From Burhinus oedicnemus (Eukaryota > Chordata > Aves > Charadriiformes > Burhinidae), in assembly GCA_008921705.1 (NCBI GenBank), contig VFFE01007854.1, positions 1,790,113 through 1,854,112 on the forward strand: DNA of 64,000 bases. The letters run 5' to 3'. A program made the position numbers and the translations under genes. Positions 44,701-59,701 of the stretch are shown here, one piece after another; the stretch's first letter is position 1, and each line of letters starts with the position of its first letter. Under the pieces are notes generated by a model. That model was given only the letters and a program-made list of their open reading frames with translations. It ran no database searches and was not told the DNA's origin.

Positions 44701-47700
44701 CAATAGTGGGACACAGTATGTGAGAAAGCACTGAAACGAGAACACAAAGAGATTTATTCATGCTGCAAACTTAAAATGCAGTGGGCAACTTCCCTTCAGT
44801 GCAAGCAACTCCTTATAACCTGTTTGAAGATATTTTTTTATATATCCTTATTACTCAAGTAATTAATTTTCAACAGGAATGTGAGAGGACACTGCATTAG
44901 CACAGCAGGTAAATTTGGGACTGAAAAGAAAGCGCATGAGCCCTTAAAATAAGAGTTATTTGTGAAGGCTACATCTAAGATTTCTAATAGTATCTGAGCG
45001 TATCAAGGTTTTCTGCCCTCATTTGCTGTGCTGTCTCCTTTTATTACAGAATGTCCTAGCACGAACCTATCTGCCACGCTCTTGAATCCTTTTATCTCTT
45101 GTTAACTCTTTTCTTTTTTTCATTGATCACTTCCTTCTCATGCAAAAACTTGGTATGTTTAACCTTCATAATCTTCCTATTTTGCAGTTATGGGTTTGTA
45201 ATTACAGGCTGTTTGAGGGCTCACCTAGCAATAAATCAAGTTGCGTTAATTGAACAAAAATTTGTTTCAAAACCTTCTCACTGAAGTGATCATTTTGCCT
45301 TTTTGGGGAAATTATATAGCTCAGAAATAGCACACAAACTTGTTGCTTATGTGCAGTCTCAGGGTTATTTCGGCAACTCACAAAGCCCATTCTGGCTGCA
45401 GACAAAGTGGTACCTTCAGTCAAGATGGGCAACCCAAGGAAACTCTAAGTGGCCAAATGTTGGATTGGGTGAAGCCCATCGTTAGTGGACAATTTTGTCA
45501 CACACAACAGTGTGACATCTTAGTGTTACAGACACCCATTCCAGCCTGTCTGAAGGCATTGCAGCTTAGCTGGTTCACTGAAATGGCTAAAGTTTTGCCG
45601 CCTTTTAATAGCTTCATTAGCTTTGTTCAACGCTTAAAGTACGTTTACGGGACACAACGCTGCCTCTGGAGCAATTCCCACTCCAGCGCTGAATTAGTTA
45701 CCCTGAGCCCTTGAAGCTGCTGGAGCATTGTGTTCTTCTTGACCTAATCAGAAAGGCAAGATCATCTCACGCAGCAAAGTCAACACGCCTGACCTGCCCA
45801 TGTGCCTTGTGTGTAGCACACATGGTCTGTGGATGGTGGCTCCTACACGCATGGGTCTTATGAGTTCATAGCAACTGAGCCATGTGCTGACACTGGTGCA
45901 ACCATCAGACATTTGGCCAAGAAGAAGTGCATGTATGGCAACAGCTGGCAATAGGGACTCACAAGTCTTGAGGTTTTGGGTGCCCGATGGTTGTATGAGT
46001 TGACGGGAGATACCTGCTAGGACTGAACCTCAATCTACATTGGCTTGCAGAGCAGTACTGGCTAATAATTAATACTTTATAACTTGCTGGTAACACCAAA
46101 ACAGTTTGTCTTCGTTTTCCATCATGCATGGGACTCCTGGCAATACATGTTCTTCTCTTTTGTCTAATTTACCGTTGTTGAGGTGAGGACTGCCTGGTAT
46201 CCCCTGACAGAGGCTGTGTCTTCAAACCTTCAATGCTCCAAAGAGCTGACAACGATTTCTGATTCCCACAGACATAGGCTGAGGAAGCAAGAAAAATAAT
46301 TTTACACCAAATACAGTACAGGATCCTGATGCTTCAGAGCTGTTCACAGGAAAAGCCCCAAGGGGGCGGGGGTGGAAATGCAAAAGTAACACAAGGGGAA
46401 GGTTTCTCTTCACTTTTCGTTCCTCCCAGAGGATATTATCTGCGCGTTGATGCCAAACAATGTTGTGCATGTTCTTTACTTTGGCACAATACCTCCTGCC
46501 TTGCTTTTTATCTGATCTCCTGGATAAACCAGCTGACTCACCTTCCAGATCCTCAGCTGAAATTTCTCAGTGTACCAGTAAGCAAAACAAAGCTTGTGCA
46601 TGTCCCAGTGGTTTCAGATTCCTTCCCTCTCATTTAATTAGTTCCTGTAGTAGTTAATGGCCACCAAGCGAGCTCTCTATTTCTCCCTGAGTCTCATCTA
46701 CAAATGATCTCAGGAGGCACCAGGTAGAACAAGAGGGCTTTGCCACTGGCCCTCAACATTTTATTTATGTTTTTGCTGAATCTTCATTTCCAGGCTAAAT
46801 GTTGCAGCCAGCTGACATGAGTGCAGGATAACCAAGTCAGTTTTTCCTGCACACTGCCACTTTTTGAGGAACAATTTGGGACTGCTAGGACACATCACCC
46901 AAATTAAATTTACCAAATATTGGGTCCAGGTTTCCCATCTCTAACAAGCTCCTTTTTGACCACTGCAATGTGCAGCACAGGATGTTGAATACAGAGCAAC
47001 TTGTGACCAACCTGGTCTTGAACAAATGGCTGTGGGCTTCAGCAACTACCCCTATGTCCTTGTGTCCCCACAGATGTCTGAACGACATTTTCCTTCACAG
47101 AATATCAAGGAATAATGATGGGCAAATCTGTGCATCCCTGCAAAGACTTCTAATTGATGGTTGGTAAGCAACCTTGAGGAGAAACGATTACGTGCTTTGG
47201 ATTAAAGAGAAGCATCGGTAGGACCTTGGAAAGCTGAGATTTTTGTCCATATAACATTTCAACGAGCAAAGTTGTGCCAGCGGAAAGTAAAAGCGGAAGG
47301 TTAGCAGCGGGGGGGGGAAAAAAAAAAAGAAGGAAAAAAAAAAAGCAGCAGCTTTCAATTGCATTAAAAAAAAAAAGAAAAAGATTCTGCGAAAATATTT
47401 AAATGTCTTCTTACAGTGAAAAACCTGAAGTGAGCCTTTCCCATCTGTTTTTTTCACATTTCTAAATAAGCGTATGATTATTTTTTAATGTTTTCTCCAT
47501 AGGGTGTTAAAGTGTTACTAAGTGACGCTGGCTCCCGAGCCTCTATTTTTAAGACCCCACCACGATTGCTTTGCAGGCAAGATGTGCCAAGGCTTGCATT
47601 TGACTCTGTAGTGCTCAAAGACTTCAAGTTCTCATTATCACTATGGCAACTATTAATCATTCGGTTTTTGTAACATGATAAATACATGCCCTCAACTAGG

Positions 47701-49149
47701 AAGCATGTTATAAATCACTGGAGTACCCTCAAAGCTGTTCTGCGTAGCACTAAGTCACCCAAAGGAAAGCACAAGTACAACAACGAGTGTGTGAAAGTGT
47801 CGCAGAAAACCTTGTGATTTGGGTCATCAGAAGACCAAGGTAATCAAGTTCTCAGTTAGGTTTTTGTTTCTTTTCTCAAAACAGCAAATACTCGTGCTGT
47901 AAGGCATTTATTCTAAAATGTAGAAGCTTAAAAGTCTTGCATGTCTCTGCCATGCACTGGGAGATGGCACGATGACCCACCACATGACCTCCAACGAGCT
48001 GGATCCACCATGCAAGGATGAAATTTGAGGTCTTGAAGCCAGAATAGGCGCGTCTGCAAGGACCTCCATTCTCCGAAGCAAAGCTGATAAGATTTTTCTT
48101 GGGCACAGAGCTATACTGACATGGCTACACTGTGTAACCTTGGAGGTAACCTGAGGGTATCATCTCCATTGTGCTACACAGCATAAGTACATCCTTTATA
48201 TGGTTACAACGCAAGAGTCAGCATAAGACAACCTCTGCTCTCCCCTCCCTCCTTTTTCTAGCACCTGTAGACTCTTTCTAGTCACCAGTACCAGTTACAA
48301 GAAATGCTTGAGGGCAACATCTGCAAAGAAATTTTAGCAGCCACATTAGCACAAAGCAAGACTCAAAAGTAGCTCTCTTGGCCACACTACTACATCACTG
48401 GCCACAGCACAGCCCCCTCATCTCACTTCCCCTCACCAAGAGCAGTTGAGGCAGAACACCTTATACCCAAACTGCCTGAGGTTGGCATCCTGTGGAGCAG
48501 ATGGGCCAGTGTGCACATTGGTCAGCAGCTTGACTTAGGTTTCCCATGTGATGCCTTATGCTCCTCAAACGTTTGGGAATTTGGGGAGTGAGCCCTGCCC
48601 CTCCTTCATATTTCACAAGCTGTTCCTGTTACATCTTTACAGCACAATGCTGAGGGTGAGTTCAGTGTCCCAGACCAAGGAATATGGAGATGTCTGAGGG
48701 TGCAAAGCCTAGTAGGAACATGCTGGAGAACTGGTCTGGTCCTATTTCCAGAGCCTACACTGAGTTATCATGGCAGCTACACCTAAGAGCCTTCTTTAAG
48801 TGATTTAGCTGACTTCCTCCAGAAGCAGTCCCTGCAGCCAAAGAGCATGCTCGTAGCATGGGACAGGGAGCATAACTGTGTCAGGGCAAGAAGTGCAACT
48901 GGCAGCAGGAGATGGCCAACTGCCTTGAAACATCTTAGCCCTCACCCTGACAGGCCACAGTCAAGAGTAAAAGCCAGCACCCCACATCACTTAGTCTTTG
49001 GACCTCTTTTGAGACAACTAGTAATTTTTTCCTGAATCAATGTGAATTTTACACAGTGAGAGCAGGCCTAAGGCCATCATTTACACAAGTCACTGGCACT
49101 GACAGCTGGCGGCAGCTTCAAAAGGCTCTGCAGTATCAATGGTATTCCA
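41766..49149. other. Intergenic sequence, no gene recognised
   Basis: I see unique-looking DNA with T and A homopolymers (for example about 42.61-42.64 kb and the A-rich stretch 47.31-47.39 kb). The 228-codon open frame at 41766-42452 has no recognisable domain, no splice context and a composition like the surrounding DNA. No RNA gene or clear mobile element was seen. Confidence 0.6.
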
Positions 49150-49752
49150 GAGCATCTCCTTTGCTCCATAAGCAGGACAAGGGAATTGATCATTCGCTTT
49201 TGTCTGGTTCTTGTGAGACCACATCTAGAGTACTGAGGCCAGTTTGGGGCCACCAAAAGAGTGATCAGTCAATTGGAGTGAGTCCAGTTTGGTGGCAGTC
49301 CAAGACGATGAGAGAGCCAGAGCGCGTGATGTATGAGGTGGTACTGAGACAGTCAGTTTGTTCATCCTGGAGAAGAGACAGCTTCAGGGGAACAGGAGAG
49401 GGGGTGGGATCTTATAGCTGTCTTCAACAACCTAAAGAAGTTGAAGTCAGATGTTTCTCAGGAACATACAACAAAAGGATAAAAATCTACATGGATAGGA
49501 TAGGCACAAGAATTTGCTGGAAGAGCAATTCCAATTAGATATAATGAAGGAAAAGTTCACCATGAAAAGAACTATGCACTGAAACAGAGGTCCTGAGAGG
49601 AGGTGGGATCCCCATCCTTGGAGACATTCAAAATTCAACTAGGCACAGCCCTGAGCAACCTGATCTAACACTGAAGCTGGCCCAGCCCTGAGAAGCGGGT
49701 TGGACTAGGACCTCCCGACATCTCTTCTGGTCAAAATTGTACTATGGTGCTC
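49150..49752 (+). mobile_element. CR1 LINE 3' fragment in sense orientation
   Basis: The + strand reads GTGAGACCACATCTAGAGTA, CTGAGGCCAGTTTGGGGCC, CATCCTGGAGAAGAGACAGC, CTTATAGCTGTCTTCAACAA, CCTTGGAGACATTCAAAATT, CCTGAGCAACCTGATCTAAC and GGTTGGACTAGGACCTCC. This is the end of CR1 ORF2 and its 3' UTR. It is the only clear CR1 on the + strand here. The 160-codon open frame at 49056-49538 overlaps it and is a broken remnant, not a gene. Confidence 0.9.
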
Positions 49753-50654
49753 TGATCTTTTAGTTAGGTAATTCCTACCTAGCTAATCCCCAGCACCACG
49801 TCACGGCAAAATACATGCTACTTAATCGACCACTCTTTGATCTTTAGGACTGGAGTCTGTGAGGGGATGACTAGATGAGCCCAGCTCTGGAGAGATCTTG
49901 TCTCCAGAGATTTATGACAGCTAACTACATTCCTCGCTCAGCATACATGGCATTTTATTTTCTTTTATCCTGCCCTCCCAAATCCCTGTTCCCAGTGTAG
50001 CAATTCTCCTCTGTGTTGTACAGAATCTGAAATAAAGAATTCAAAGATGTGTTAGCACCACCAGGAAAGGCTTTAGAATTAGCTTGTTGCCATCCGTCTT
50101 ATATTCAGATTAATCGGGGAAATAATCACACACAACGTTCATAAATAGATGGATCCTGTGCTCCTAACAGAGGCTAAACTTGCAAAAAAAATCAAAGGAT
50201 GGTTTGCGTCTGAGAACAGCAGGCTTAGTGGATGGAGGAGGAAAATCTTCTCATGGTATTTCTATTCAAGTCCAGCCTCAGCATAAGGTGATCACGTTAT
50301 GTATTTAAAAATGAAAAACTCCCATTTTTCTGAGGGGAGCTTTATCACAAGGATTATCTACAAAGGCTACGCAGAAAGATGTCACAGCAAGGAATAATGT
50401 GCCAGACTGGATAGGAGCAGCAGTAAAGGAGCTCCGTGATGCCCGGCACAGTCGAGATACGGAGATAACGGCCTCTTTGTTCCATAAATGTTTTTCCATA
50501 ACGCTCATTGCTGAACTACCAGAGCACTTTCAAGTCATGCACTAGGCAATATGACTAACATCTGTCATGTTTTTTCCTTTCATCCTGTCCCCAGGGGCAG
50601 AAGCTTGTGCAGTCATGGGGAGGGGGAGTTAATTACATCATATACATACATTTG

Positions 50655-50697
50655 TACGCACACACACGCACCCACGCACACGCACACGTACGTACCG
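50655..50697. repeat. Interrupted CA/CG microsatellite
   Basis: GTACGCACACACACGCACCC and the following CACGCACACGCACACGTACG form an alternating purine-pyrimidine tract of about 43 bp, with Z-DNA potential. Confidence 0.85.
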
Positions 50698-53600
50698 ATT
50701 AAATCTCTTCCTTGCACACGTTGCTTTATTTTGCTTTTTGTCAATAAGGGGAAGAGCTAGAAGATGTACTTTCCACAACAGTAGGGGGGAAGATTTGCAA
50801 CACATTTAAAAGCAGAGATGCATTTCTTTGAAGTTCTGAAATTCAAAGGTAGCACACCCAAAATTGCATTCTACAAGTAAAAGACAAACATTATCTTAAA
50901 AAACATAAACCAAATCACCCCTCCTCCAAAAGTTCCAGCCCAGAATACTCTTCCCTCTTCTCAAACAAACAACTTTTGGCTGCAAAAAGCAACGTGAGAC
51001 GTGGCAAGGCAAGAGCTGTAACGGTGTTCTCTTCCAAAGCAAACACTCAATGCTTTCATTACAGTGAAAAATAATAATGGGAGACAGAGTGTACATGGTG
51101 TAAACACCTTTAATGCAATTCTAATTTTATTGTTGCTTCAAGATCACAGATTGTTATGGCAACTAAAGAGGGAAGGGGGGGAAACCTGATCGCAGCATTA
51201 ATTTGATATCAGATTCATTTGTTCCACGTTTGTGCTTCAACACATGCATAATAAACAATCCTAGTTAAAGAAAAATAATAATATTGAAGCTATATTAATG
51301 GCACAATGTAGTATCCACTCAACCCTCAAGTCTGGTTAAAAAAATAAAAATAAAAAATAAATCCTTTATGAGTCTATTACAGTTCCAGCTGCAATACAAC
51401 TCACGTTATAATCAATAACACTTGTAAAGCAGGAAGGCCAATTTTCAGAAATACAGTCTATCAAAGCACTGCAAACTGCTAGACTGACAACTGCAGCAGT
51501 AGCCCGATGTCCCAGCTGCAAACCGGGCAGGTGACCCAGCAGCAGCAGATCCCACTCCACTCCCTCAGATGGGATGTGGGCGTTGCACTACCAAATGTGA
51601 GGATGAATTCCTCGGTGCTGAGGTGCCACCTCCCAAGGAAGGACAATGCAACCCCTGGGTGCAGTCCTTGCCTGGATGGAGAAGAGGTATCTCCTGTGCT
51701 TTGTGAACCTGAGCCGTGACAATTGAGTTAGGATTTTGTTCCTAAACTCAGACTGAGTGTGAGAAAACTCATTGCAGATAGGCAGCTCCCCAGTGTGATT
51801 AGAGCACTTACCATGGATGTCACAGAGCCAGCTCAAAACTCTGCTTTGGCCAGTAAAGCCAGGAACTCGAGCACACATATGCTACCTTGGGTCTCCAACC
51901 ACGAGGTCTTGGTCAGATCTCCATATGTGATGGAAGAAAAGTTTTTTACATTTGCTGCAACTCTCCTGACTGCTCTCAGGCTGTGTGTCAGGCGGGAGAA
52001 GAGGATGAACTTCCCAGGGCAGCCTGAGAAGGCCAAAGGAAGACTTCTCTTAATGAGTTTTGGATACCGTGAGTTTTAATCACAGCCACTGGTGAACATT
52101 TAAGTACTCAGAGGCCATTTTGTTAACTGACACCCAAATTAGGTGTTTAAGGAGGCAGGGGGTGTCTAAGTACTTTTGATGTTCTGTGGCAGTTTCTTGG
52201 TTTGATTGAACAAGTTGTGGAGGAAACCTACCTAGGGCCCTACCTGAGCATGGTCTGTCCAAGAGGATGGAGTTGTTTCCTACAGCCACACGCAACAAGA
52301 CACAGAGAAGAAACCTTTTGTTTCAGGAAATACTCTCAAGCTGGGAAGATGAGGACTGGGGGCAATAGCAGAGACAATAAGCCCAGACAAATGATATCGT
52401 GGTGGCTCAGATCTTCACTCGGGCTCAAATCTAGAACTGGCATGGGTGTTGGACTTTTTTTTCTTCCACATAGATAAGTGCCTCTGTAACCCACCATGTA
52501 TAAAGCTGGTATAGGTAGGAAGTGGAACATGTACATTTACATGTAAAGACACTCACACCATCTCTATCAACAGGTAAAAATTCCTCCTTTCATCCTTCCT
52601 GAGAATAAAAACTAACTGCAAAACCCTAAAATTTTCCACTAACCAGAATACCCATCCTGCACAGATCAATAAGTGTAAAGTGGAAAAAGATTGAAGCTAC
52701 TTAAATGAGGATTCTTAAGGGAACTATATCCATCTCTGATAAAGGGAAAAAAAATAACCGGCCTCAGAGAAATGGAAGATACAAGCTATTGCCCTCCAAG
52801 GAATGTGATGTCTGCAGCTTACCCAAACATAATTCCGGAGGCTTTGGGGCATGAAGTGTGGTTTCACTTTGAAAAGGACCCATTATTAATAGTGTCATGG
52901 GTTTCTGGGATTACTGTGTCTCAGAGGTTTATTCTATGTTCATTTGCTCTGTTTACTAGCAAAATGTTTCTCCTCCGGATTCTCATCTTCCAGGGTGTAA
53001 ATGCAGCTTAAGATTCGAAAGTCAAGATGAGCTCTTCCAGGCTCATCCATCAAGAGTAATAAAGTGTCTCCTGGAGGTTACACATGGGTAAGCAAGAGCA
53101 AAATCTGACAGCGGTGGGATTACACCATGTGTCCTACAATTAGAAATTAATGATCAATTCTTTCAGGTGGTGCAGAAGACAGAAAAGTCTCCAGTTCCTG
53201 AGTTCTGATAGTACACCAGGGCTGATGGCAGTGAAAACTGCATGCTCTTTCCCAGCCAGAAAACATAACTTTTAACACACAGAAAACATCCAGGCTTACA
53301 CAGGTGAGAACATGCCTTTTCTATGTCCACCATTTTCAGAGTAGAAGTAGGTTTTACTCATACTTCTTTCTTTGAAGAGGTGAAAGCAGTAAGGCAGGAT
53401 GCAGCCTGAGGGTCAGAAATATGAACACCCTGTCAATGCAAAGGGAATTAAAATCTGAAGAACGGTTTCATACAATTGACTAATAAATGTAGAAACCAGA
53501 AATTAATTTGTTCTGTTTCCAGACAATAGCCTCATTCAAATGTGCATCTGTAGCACAGCATTCGGAAGCATCACCCTGTGCCCGGGAGCCAGGTAAAACC

Positions 53601-56600
53601 ATGTTTTAGTCCAGTTGTTCCAAATCTATCCGTATTATTCTTTCAGTGACAAAAGTAAAAGCAATAGGTCTCTTTACAAAGGATTCCCAGAGTCAGCAGT
53701 ACTTGCATTTACAAATCACAAATGACCAAATTCAGTTCAGCAGCAAGTCTCACATAGCTACCAGCTTCCAGTTCAGTGTTATTTAATTATTGCCAGCATC
53801 ATTGCTTCTTTTTTTTTTTAAGCTTATTTCTGGCTATTTGTACTTGACAAGGAAAACCAACGTCGTAAACTAACCACATATTGTGTTCACCATCATTGGC
53901 ACTTGGTGTGTAACATGCAGCAGTAAATTCTTAATTAATCAGAGCTACAGACAGATCTTTTCATCTCCTGTACTGAACTGTCCTCAGTCAGTCCAAAGCA
54001 TGGAGACAAAGACTTTCAATGTTCTTGGTGATCAGGGATGACTGACCTGCAGCCTTTGAAAAGGCTTCAATCTTTACAGGACAGGCCACCTCCACCAAGC
54101 TGACCGCACAAAACCTGTGCTCAGGCTTACACCCTGGCACAAACACAATATTTTAAGTTCTTCTGACCTGCCCGTGTAACCTTCATTAACTGACATGTCA
54201 TGCAGAGTTTCAGGAATTCGTTTGCATGCTTGAACCAGCCATGATGGGAAGTTGAAACCTGCCAAAACCTCAAACAGGAAACAAGGTGGAAACGATGGGC
54301 TTCCTACAGAGGACAGCAAATTAGATAAGACAATGATCCTCTCTGGGACTGCAGGCCAGGAATTGCCTTTATTTTTCATAAATAAACATGCAATCGGTGT
54401 TTTGCTCACCCAGGTACTTGGATAATGGCTTTTTTTTTTGTTTTTGTTTTTTTGTGTGCAGACCATCATCCAAGGCTAACAACGACAGGTTATTTGTGTA
54501 GAAATGGAAATATTTGTCCTTCATAGTTCATTTCTCATTTGACATTCTTTATCCCTGATTGTTCTGCTTTAAAAGATAGAAGCATCCAGCCATGGAGAAG
54601 CAATAATACCCAGCAACAGAGGAAGCTGATGACACAGCACAAATGTTGTACTTTGTTCTTGGTGCCTGGCACTCAGCAACACCACAGGAGCTGAATCCAA
54701 AGAGGGTTTTTGCATAAACCCATTTAGAAGATTCTTCAGAATAACAAACACATTTAAACCAGGATCAGTCCAGAAGCAAGGGGTAAGCAACTGGGGAAAA
54801 AAATCCCATTGGGATTTTGCAAATATTGTAACTGGATCGTGAATTTTGGCCACATATTCTTGAAGGGAGGCATTAAGCCTCCAGATACAATCCTCAGTCT
54901 TCTTTGGGAAAAAGGCCACTCAGATCAGGAGCTCCCATTCTGCCTACAGCCTCCTGTCGTCTGTGGGACAATCTGAAAATGCCTCCTGTAGTAAAAAGGT
55001 CAATGTCCTGGTCAGGCAGATAAATACCAGGCATGACATATCCCCTGCCCAGGGACACTGCAGCAATAAAGGATCTCTTTATCTGAGTCATAAAGGGTAT
55101 AGTTTCCATACTGTTGTTTCCCAGTATCCCGTTGCTGACCTTTTTCCCTACCACCAGTTGCTGTTCTGGCACTAGAAAGCACATGTTGAAGGACAAACAA
55201 TCCCAAGTAAGGATTCTTAGGCAATTTAGGCAAACTCAGATTTTTCACCCCATCCCTTCTTTTCAATATGGAAGTGAAACTTCTAAAAAGTTTTTCCCAG
55301 CCAGAAAACAGAGCGTCAGCAGGGATTTTCAAACTCCCCTCACCATGGCATTTTGTAGTACTGCTGCCCAGAGCTGAAATGTGAATTCAGATGTGATTTT
55401 TGGATTTGGTCACTTTTGACAAGAATGCAGCCTTTGATGTTGCCACTTCTTGCTGGTATATCTTGGATGACATTGACTTGAGCTAAGAGAGAGCAATCAA
55501 GCAAATACAGTGAGCCAATAGAGCCTGAACCTGCTTTTCTTTTTCATCCATGAGATCTGTCATAAGCAGCATAGAAGAATTATAACTTGCAATTCTGAAG
55601 TTAATTTTTGCAGTGGTTTTGAGTTTTTCTTGTTTAAGCTTGTAACATTTAGATTATTTTGTTCTTTCAAGTGCTTTTATGCCTATGATCTCTCAGCAAC
55701 TTACAGTGATTAATGGAAGCTCCAGTATACTCTCGTATGATAGAGAAGACTCAGGATTTCAGCAGTTTCTTCTTCAAGAAATGAAAATTGCACTCTCTGA
55801 GCTACTAGAATAAAGTAACTGCTGATGAACATTGACTTTAATGACTACTGGGGATCTCTCACTCCACTACTAGGATTCAGCCACTTGTAGGATGAGAATG
55901 CAACTGCCACCCACCCATCTGCAGCCATGGTGAAAAGCAGTTCAGAGACGGCTGCTTCAGGGTCGCAATGCAACAGAAATGGTAGCAAAATGTTGTTGAC
56001 ATTCAGTGAAAGCAATTTCCCTAACCTGAAAATTATTTTTATGTGAAATTTAAAAAAAAATATATATAAAAAGAAATTTTAAAAGGACTGACCTCTTTCA
56101 GTTAGGAACGGTTCAAAGCAAGATGTTTTCACCAAGCTGAAATTGAATATTTAAGGAGTTTATTTATTGGGAAACATTGTCATTTGTTTTTAGATTTGAT
56201 CCATTTCAGAAAATACTTTTGGACTTGCAGTGTTTTCAGTGCAGTGGAAATGCATGCAGCACAGGCATGAGCCCCAAGACACTCTGCTGATGGATGGGAA
56301 GAGATATCCCATGTCCCAAAGAACCTGGAGGCCAAAGAGATGAGTCAGGCAAAGCGTGGAAAGAGATGGCAAAGGCCAACAGCTAACCCAGGCCTCCCAA
56401 ATCCCACTCTGGTGTGTCTTTTATTGAATCCCACCTTCTGATGGTATTTCCGTGCTTTCACTTGTGAAGGACTCTCAGCAGGTTGAGCTGCACTACCTTG
56501 CACGGCCAGACATGAAGGTAGGGCTTTAATTGATGATGTTTCATTCTTTTTTATGATTGTCATTGGCTCAGACTTAGAATGAAAATAAATGAGCAAATGA

Positions 56601-59600
56601 TTTGTAGTTAATGTGTTTGGCATTCGTTACCTCACCCAAAAAGGTAAGTTTCCTGGCAAATACAACCTGTTTTCTTTAAAGACGTAAAAGCCATTATGCA
56701 AACCTTGGAGCCAGAGGACTCGTTTCTCCCTCAGCTTCACAGATACAGGCAGCTCCACCGAGTGCATGGCTCTGTGAGCTCTCCTGATTTCATGCTGTTC
56801 ATGGCCTGAAAAAAACAAAGCCCTGTGGACATGGCTAATGTGGCACAGATTAAAGACATCCTTTGCTAGGCAGCTTTCAGCCAGCATGGCAGAACTCATG
56901 CTGCCTGAAAACAGTTGTGCAAAAACCCCTTTAGTGACCCAGGCAATACCCAACCACCCCATGGACTCCTTGCCCAGGGAAAAGACCTCTTATCTGTGGA
57001 AAGTGTGCATGGCAGGATCAGTTTTAAATACGCTAAGGTCTCTCTGAATATAATTGAACATCACAGGCTGAGCCCTCCGACCCGTATTTCTAGGATCTCT
57101 GAACATCCTATTGTGGGCTCACGAGGAGGCAAAACTTACCCACCCACCAACCCTGAGCCTCTGCATGTTGCACAGGGGAACCCTCTGGAGAAACAGCACA
57201 TTGCTCTTCAGTGATAAAAAGATCTTCTCCCACCCTTCCTCTAGCTGTTAAGTAGATATGCAAAAAATACCTGCTCTGCACAATCAACAAGTGATGGTTG
57301 TTTGCCGGGACATGTCCTCTTCTGTGTGCACAAGACCCTGCGCTGCTCGCAGTAGATGTGGAGTCCCCAGGATAGCTCCCATCCCTGGGAAGGGCTTCTC
57401 TGCGCCGTCCGGACCCTCTGCCACATCACCCAGCGATGAAGCTCTCAAGTGCGTGGGCGGTAGACGTGCTAGAAGGCATCAATTTTTATCTTCTGATGAA
57501 GTCTCATGTACAAAATCTCCTGCAAAGGGAAACTAGTCAGAGGTAAAAGAGAGTCCTCAACATGAGGCAAAAATAACGTTCCCATCTCCCGTTTCAGCTG
57601 AGCCCTGAGCTGAACGGGGTGTGCGTCTATGCTGGGGCACCCAGCCCGGCATGGGAAACACTCCCATGGTGGTGCAACAGCTGTGGCAAGGGACGCAGTT
57701 GCCTTGTCCCCAAGGCACGGGGCTGCTGGGCTCTCTGCAAGCCCATGGTGGTGGGCTCAAGCCTGACAAAAACATGACCGACTGTTCAAAGAGCTTTGCC
57801 ATGATTTGCAGTAGACTTCCCACTGTTGTGAAGATGTCTTCTGTCCTGGAGGAGAGGTGGGCTCAGCTCTCAGGTCAGTGAGACTGGGAGGGGAGGGAAG
57901 AGGGGTGCTTAGTTAAAGTCTAATTATGGTTTTAGGTGTTTAAGGCTTTTATACTGAATTGGCTTTCAGCCGCAAAGACTGGCCTTTAGGAGTCTCAGAG
58001 GAGAGGCCGTCCTGACTGATGGAGACCAAGAGATGTTGGTTTCTCCTTGTAGCTGTATCAGAGTCAAAATGAAGAGGCAGGACGAACAGCTGGGATGGGT
58101 TTCACCTCTACATGCACATGTGATGAAGATAAACCAGCATGTCCCTGCCCCAACCAACCTCCCTGTGCCTGTGGGGAGCCAGGCTGGCCTTCGGTGCCTG
58201 CCCACCCATCCTCAACCATACAGGAAATCAGGATGGGGCATGATTTGTTAGTGAAGACATTAAATGTGGTTTCCTGGTGAGAGCATAGTCAGGATTTGGC
58301 AATCCACAGCCAAATGGGGCCAGTGAAGTGTCTCAGGAGAATGGCGGTGGACATAGTAGGCACTGAAATAATGAATGTGCCAACAAGAAGGCTGGTGGGT
58401 GGGAAGTAATGGAGAAGGTGATCTGAAGAATGGACAACCAACCTGTCAGTCAAAAGACAAGGAACAGCTGGCTGAAATAAATGTGGGAGCAATTAGGCAG
58501 CGGAGTCAGCAGGGAAGTTGGTGTGAGACAGCAGCTGACAGGTAGGGCGGGCAGCTGTGGTCCCACCAGGCAGAGGGAGGTATCTCCAGAGCACCAGTCT
58601 GTCATTCTCCTGCCCATCCCCTTTCATCAAATAATTGCCTTTTCATCCAGAATCCCCTTTTGCCTTTGCCACTGGCAGCCTCATCATGTATTATCTAACC
58701 CCTCCTTCCTTAAAGTCATCCTTCCCATCACTAGTCACTCACACACTCCCCAGTTCATCCTGCATCCAAGTAGTTGTGTCCCATCCCCAGCCGAAGCCAA
58801 CCCAGTGCTCCTGCAGCCCCACGTGCTCCCATGTTCTTCCCCACCGTGCAACTGCGGCACCACATCACTAAAGAGCTTTCAACGTAAACGTACCTCTGAA
58901 TAAGGGACATGTTCCCGCAGCTCCCACATGTTCAGGGAGGCTCAGGCTCTGGGAATAAGCAACTGCCTGTGAAGACAGGGTATTTTAGCTGAATGTGTGT
59001 TTATTTGGAGTAACCACATCTTTCCACTGGGTGCAGAAAGAGCGAGAGCTGAAGCACAGAGGGAAGACCTGATTTTCTGTTCCTGCCAAGAAACAGAAGA
59101 AAAAGCTAAAGGCAGCTCTTGCCCATGTAGCCCAGGACAGGCCTGTGGTGGTCTCCAGAAGGTTGCCTCAGGCTCCTTGAGCTCTCCCTGGGTACCACCA
59201 ACACAAGTGAGCTTTGTGCGAGTGATGTGCGCATGGGACCTGCATGGTCTTTGCAGCTCATCTTGGATCAGAGGGGAGGCGCGTACAGCACAAGAGCTTC
59301 ATTATCACCAGCCATTGCAACAGCAAACAGGGAACAGCTAGTAAAAAAATAAAAATATATTAAAAAAAGACCTGTGACATTTGGGATAGCATGTTTCCTG
59401 ACAGATGAAAAATGTCACCACCAACTCTCTGTACATCCATGACAGATGAGATGGCAACTGCTCTAGGTCACTGCCAACCTTTGCTGAACTCATGCTGGCC
59501 CCACAGAAATGATCCCCCCGGCCCTAAATCCTTGCCCGCACACCCTCCCACTTTTCCCACCACAAGCCCATGAGCTTGCAGGGGGACAGATTGCTCCCTG

Positions 59601-59676
59601 AAAAGAGCAGCAACAGGTACACCAATACTTGGCAATTTTAAGCAGAATCCAGTAAACAGTTTGGAATAAGGAAGGG

Positions 59677-59701
59677 AAAAAAAAAAAAAAAAAAAAAAAA
59701 A
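59677..59701. repeat. A homopolymer of 25 bases
   Basis: An uninterrupted A run lies between GAAGGG and GGCAGC. No SINE or LINE body precedes it, so it is not clearly a retroposon tail. Its length is prone to sequencing error. Confidence 0.9.

Noticed and set aside
49056..49538. 160-codon + strand open frame
   Set aside because: It falls across a decayed CR1 3' region and is out of step with intact ORF2 coding.
59677..59701. A25 run as a possible retroposon tail
   Set aside because: No SINE, LINE or processed-gene body precedes it on either strand.
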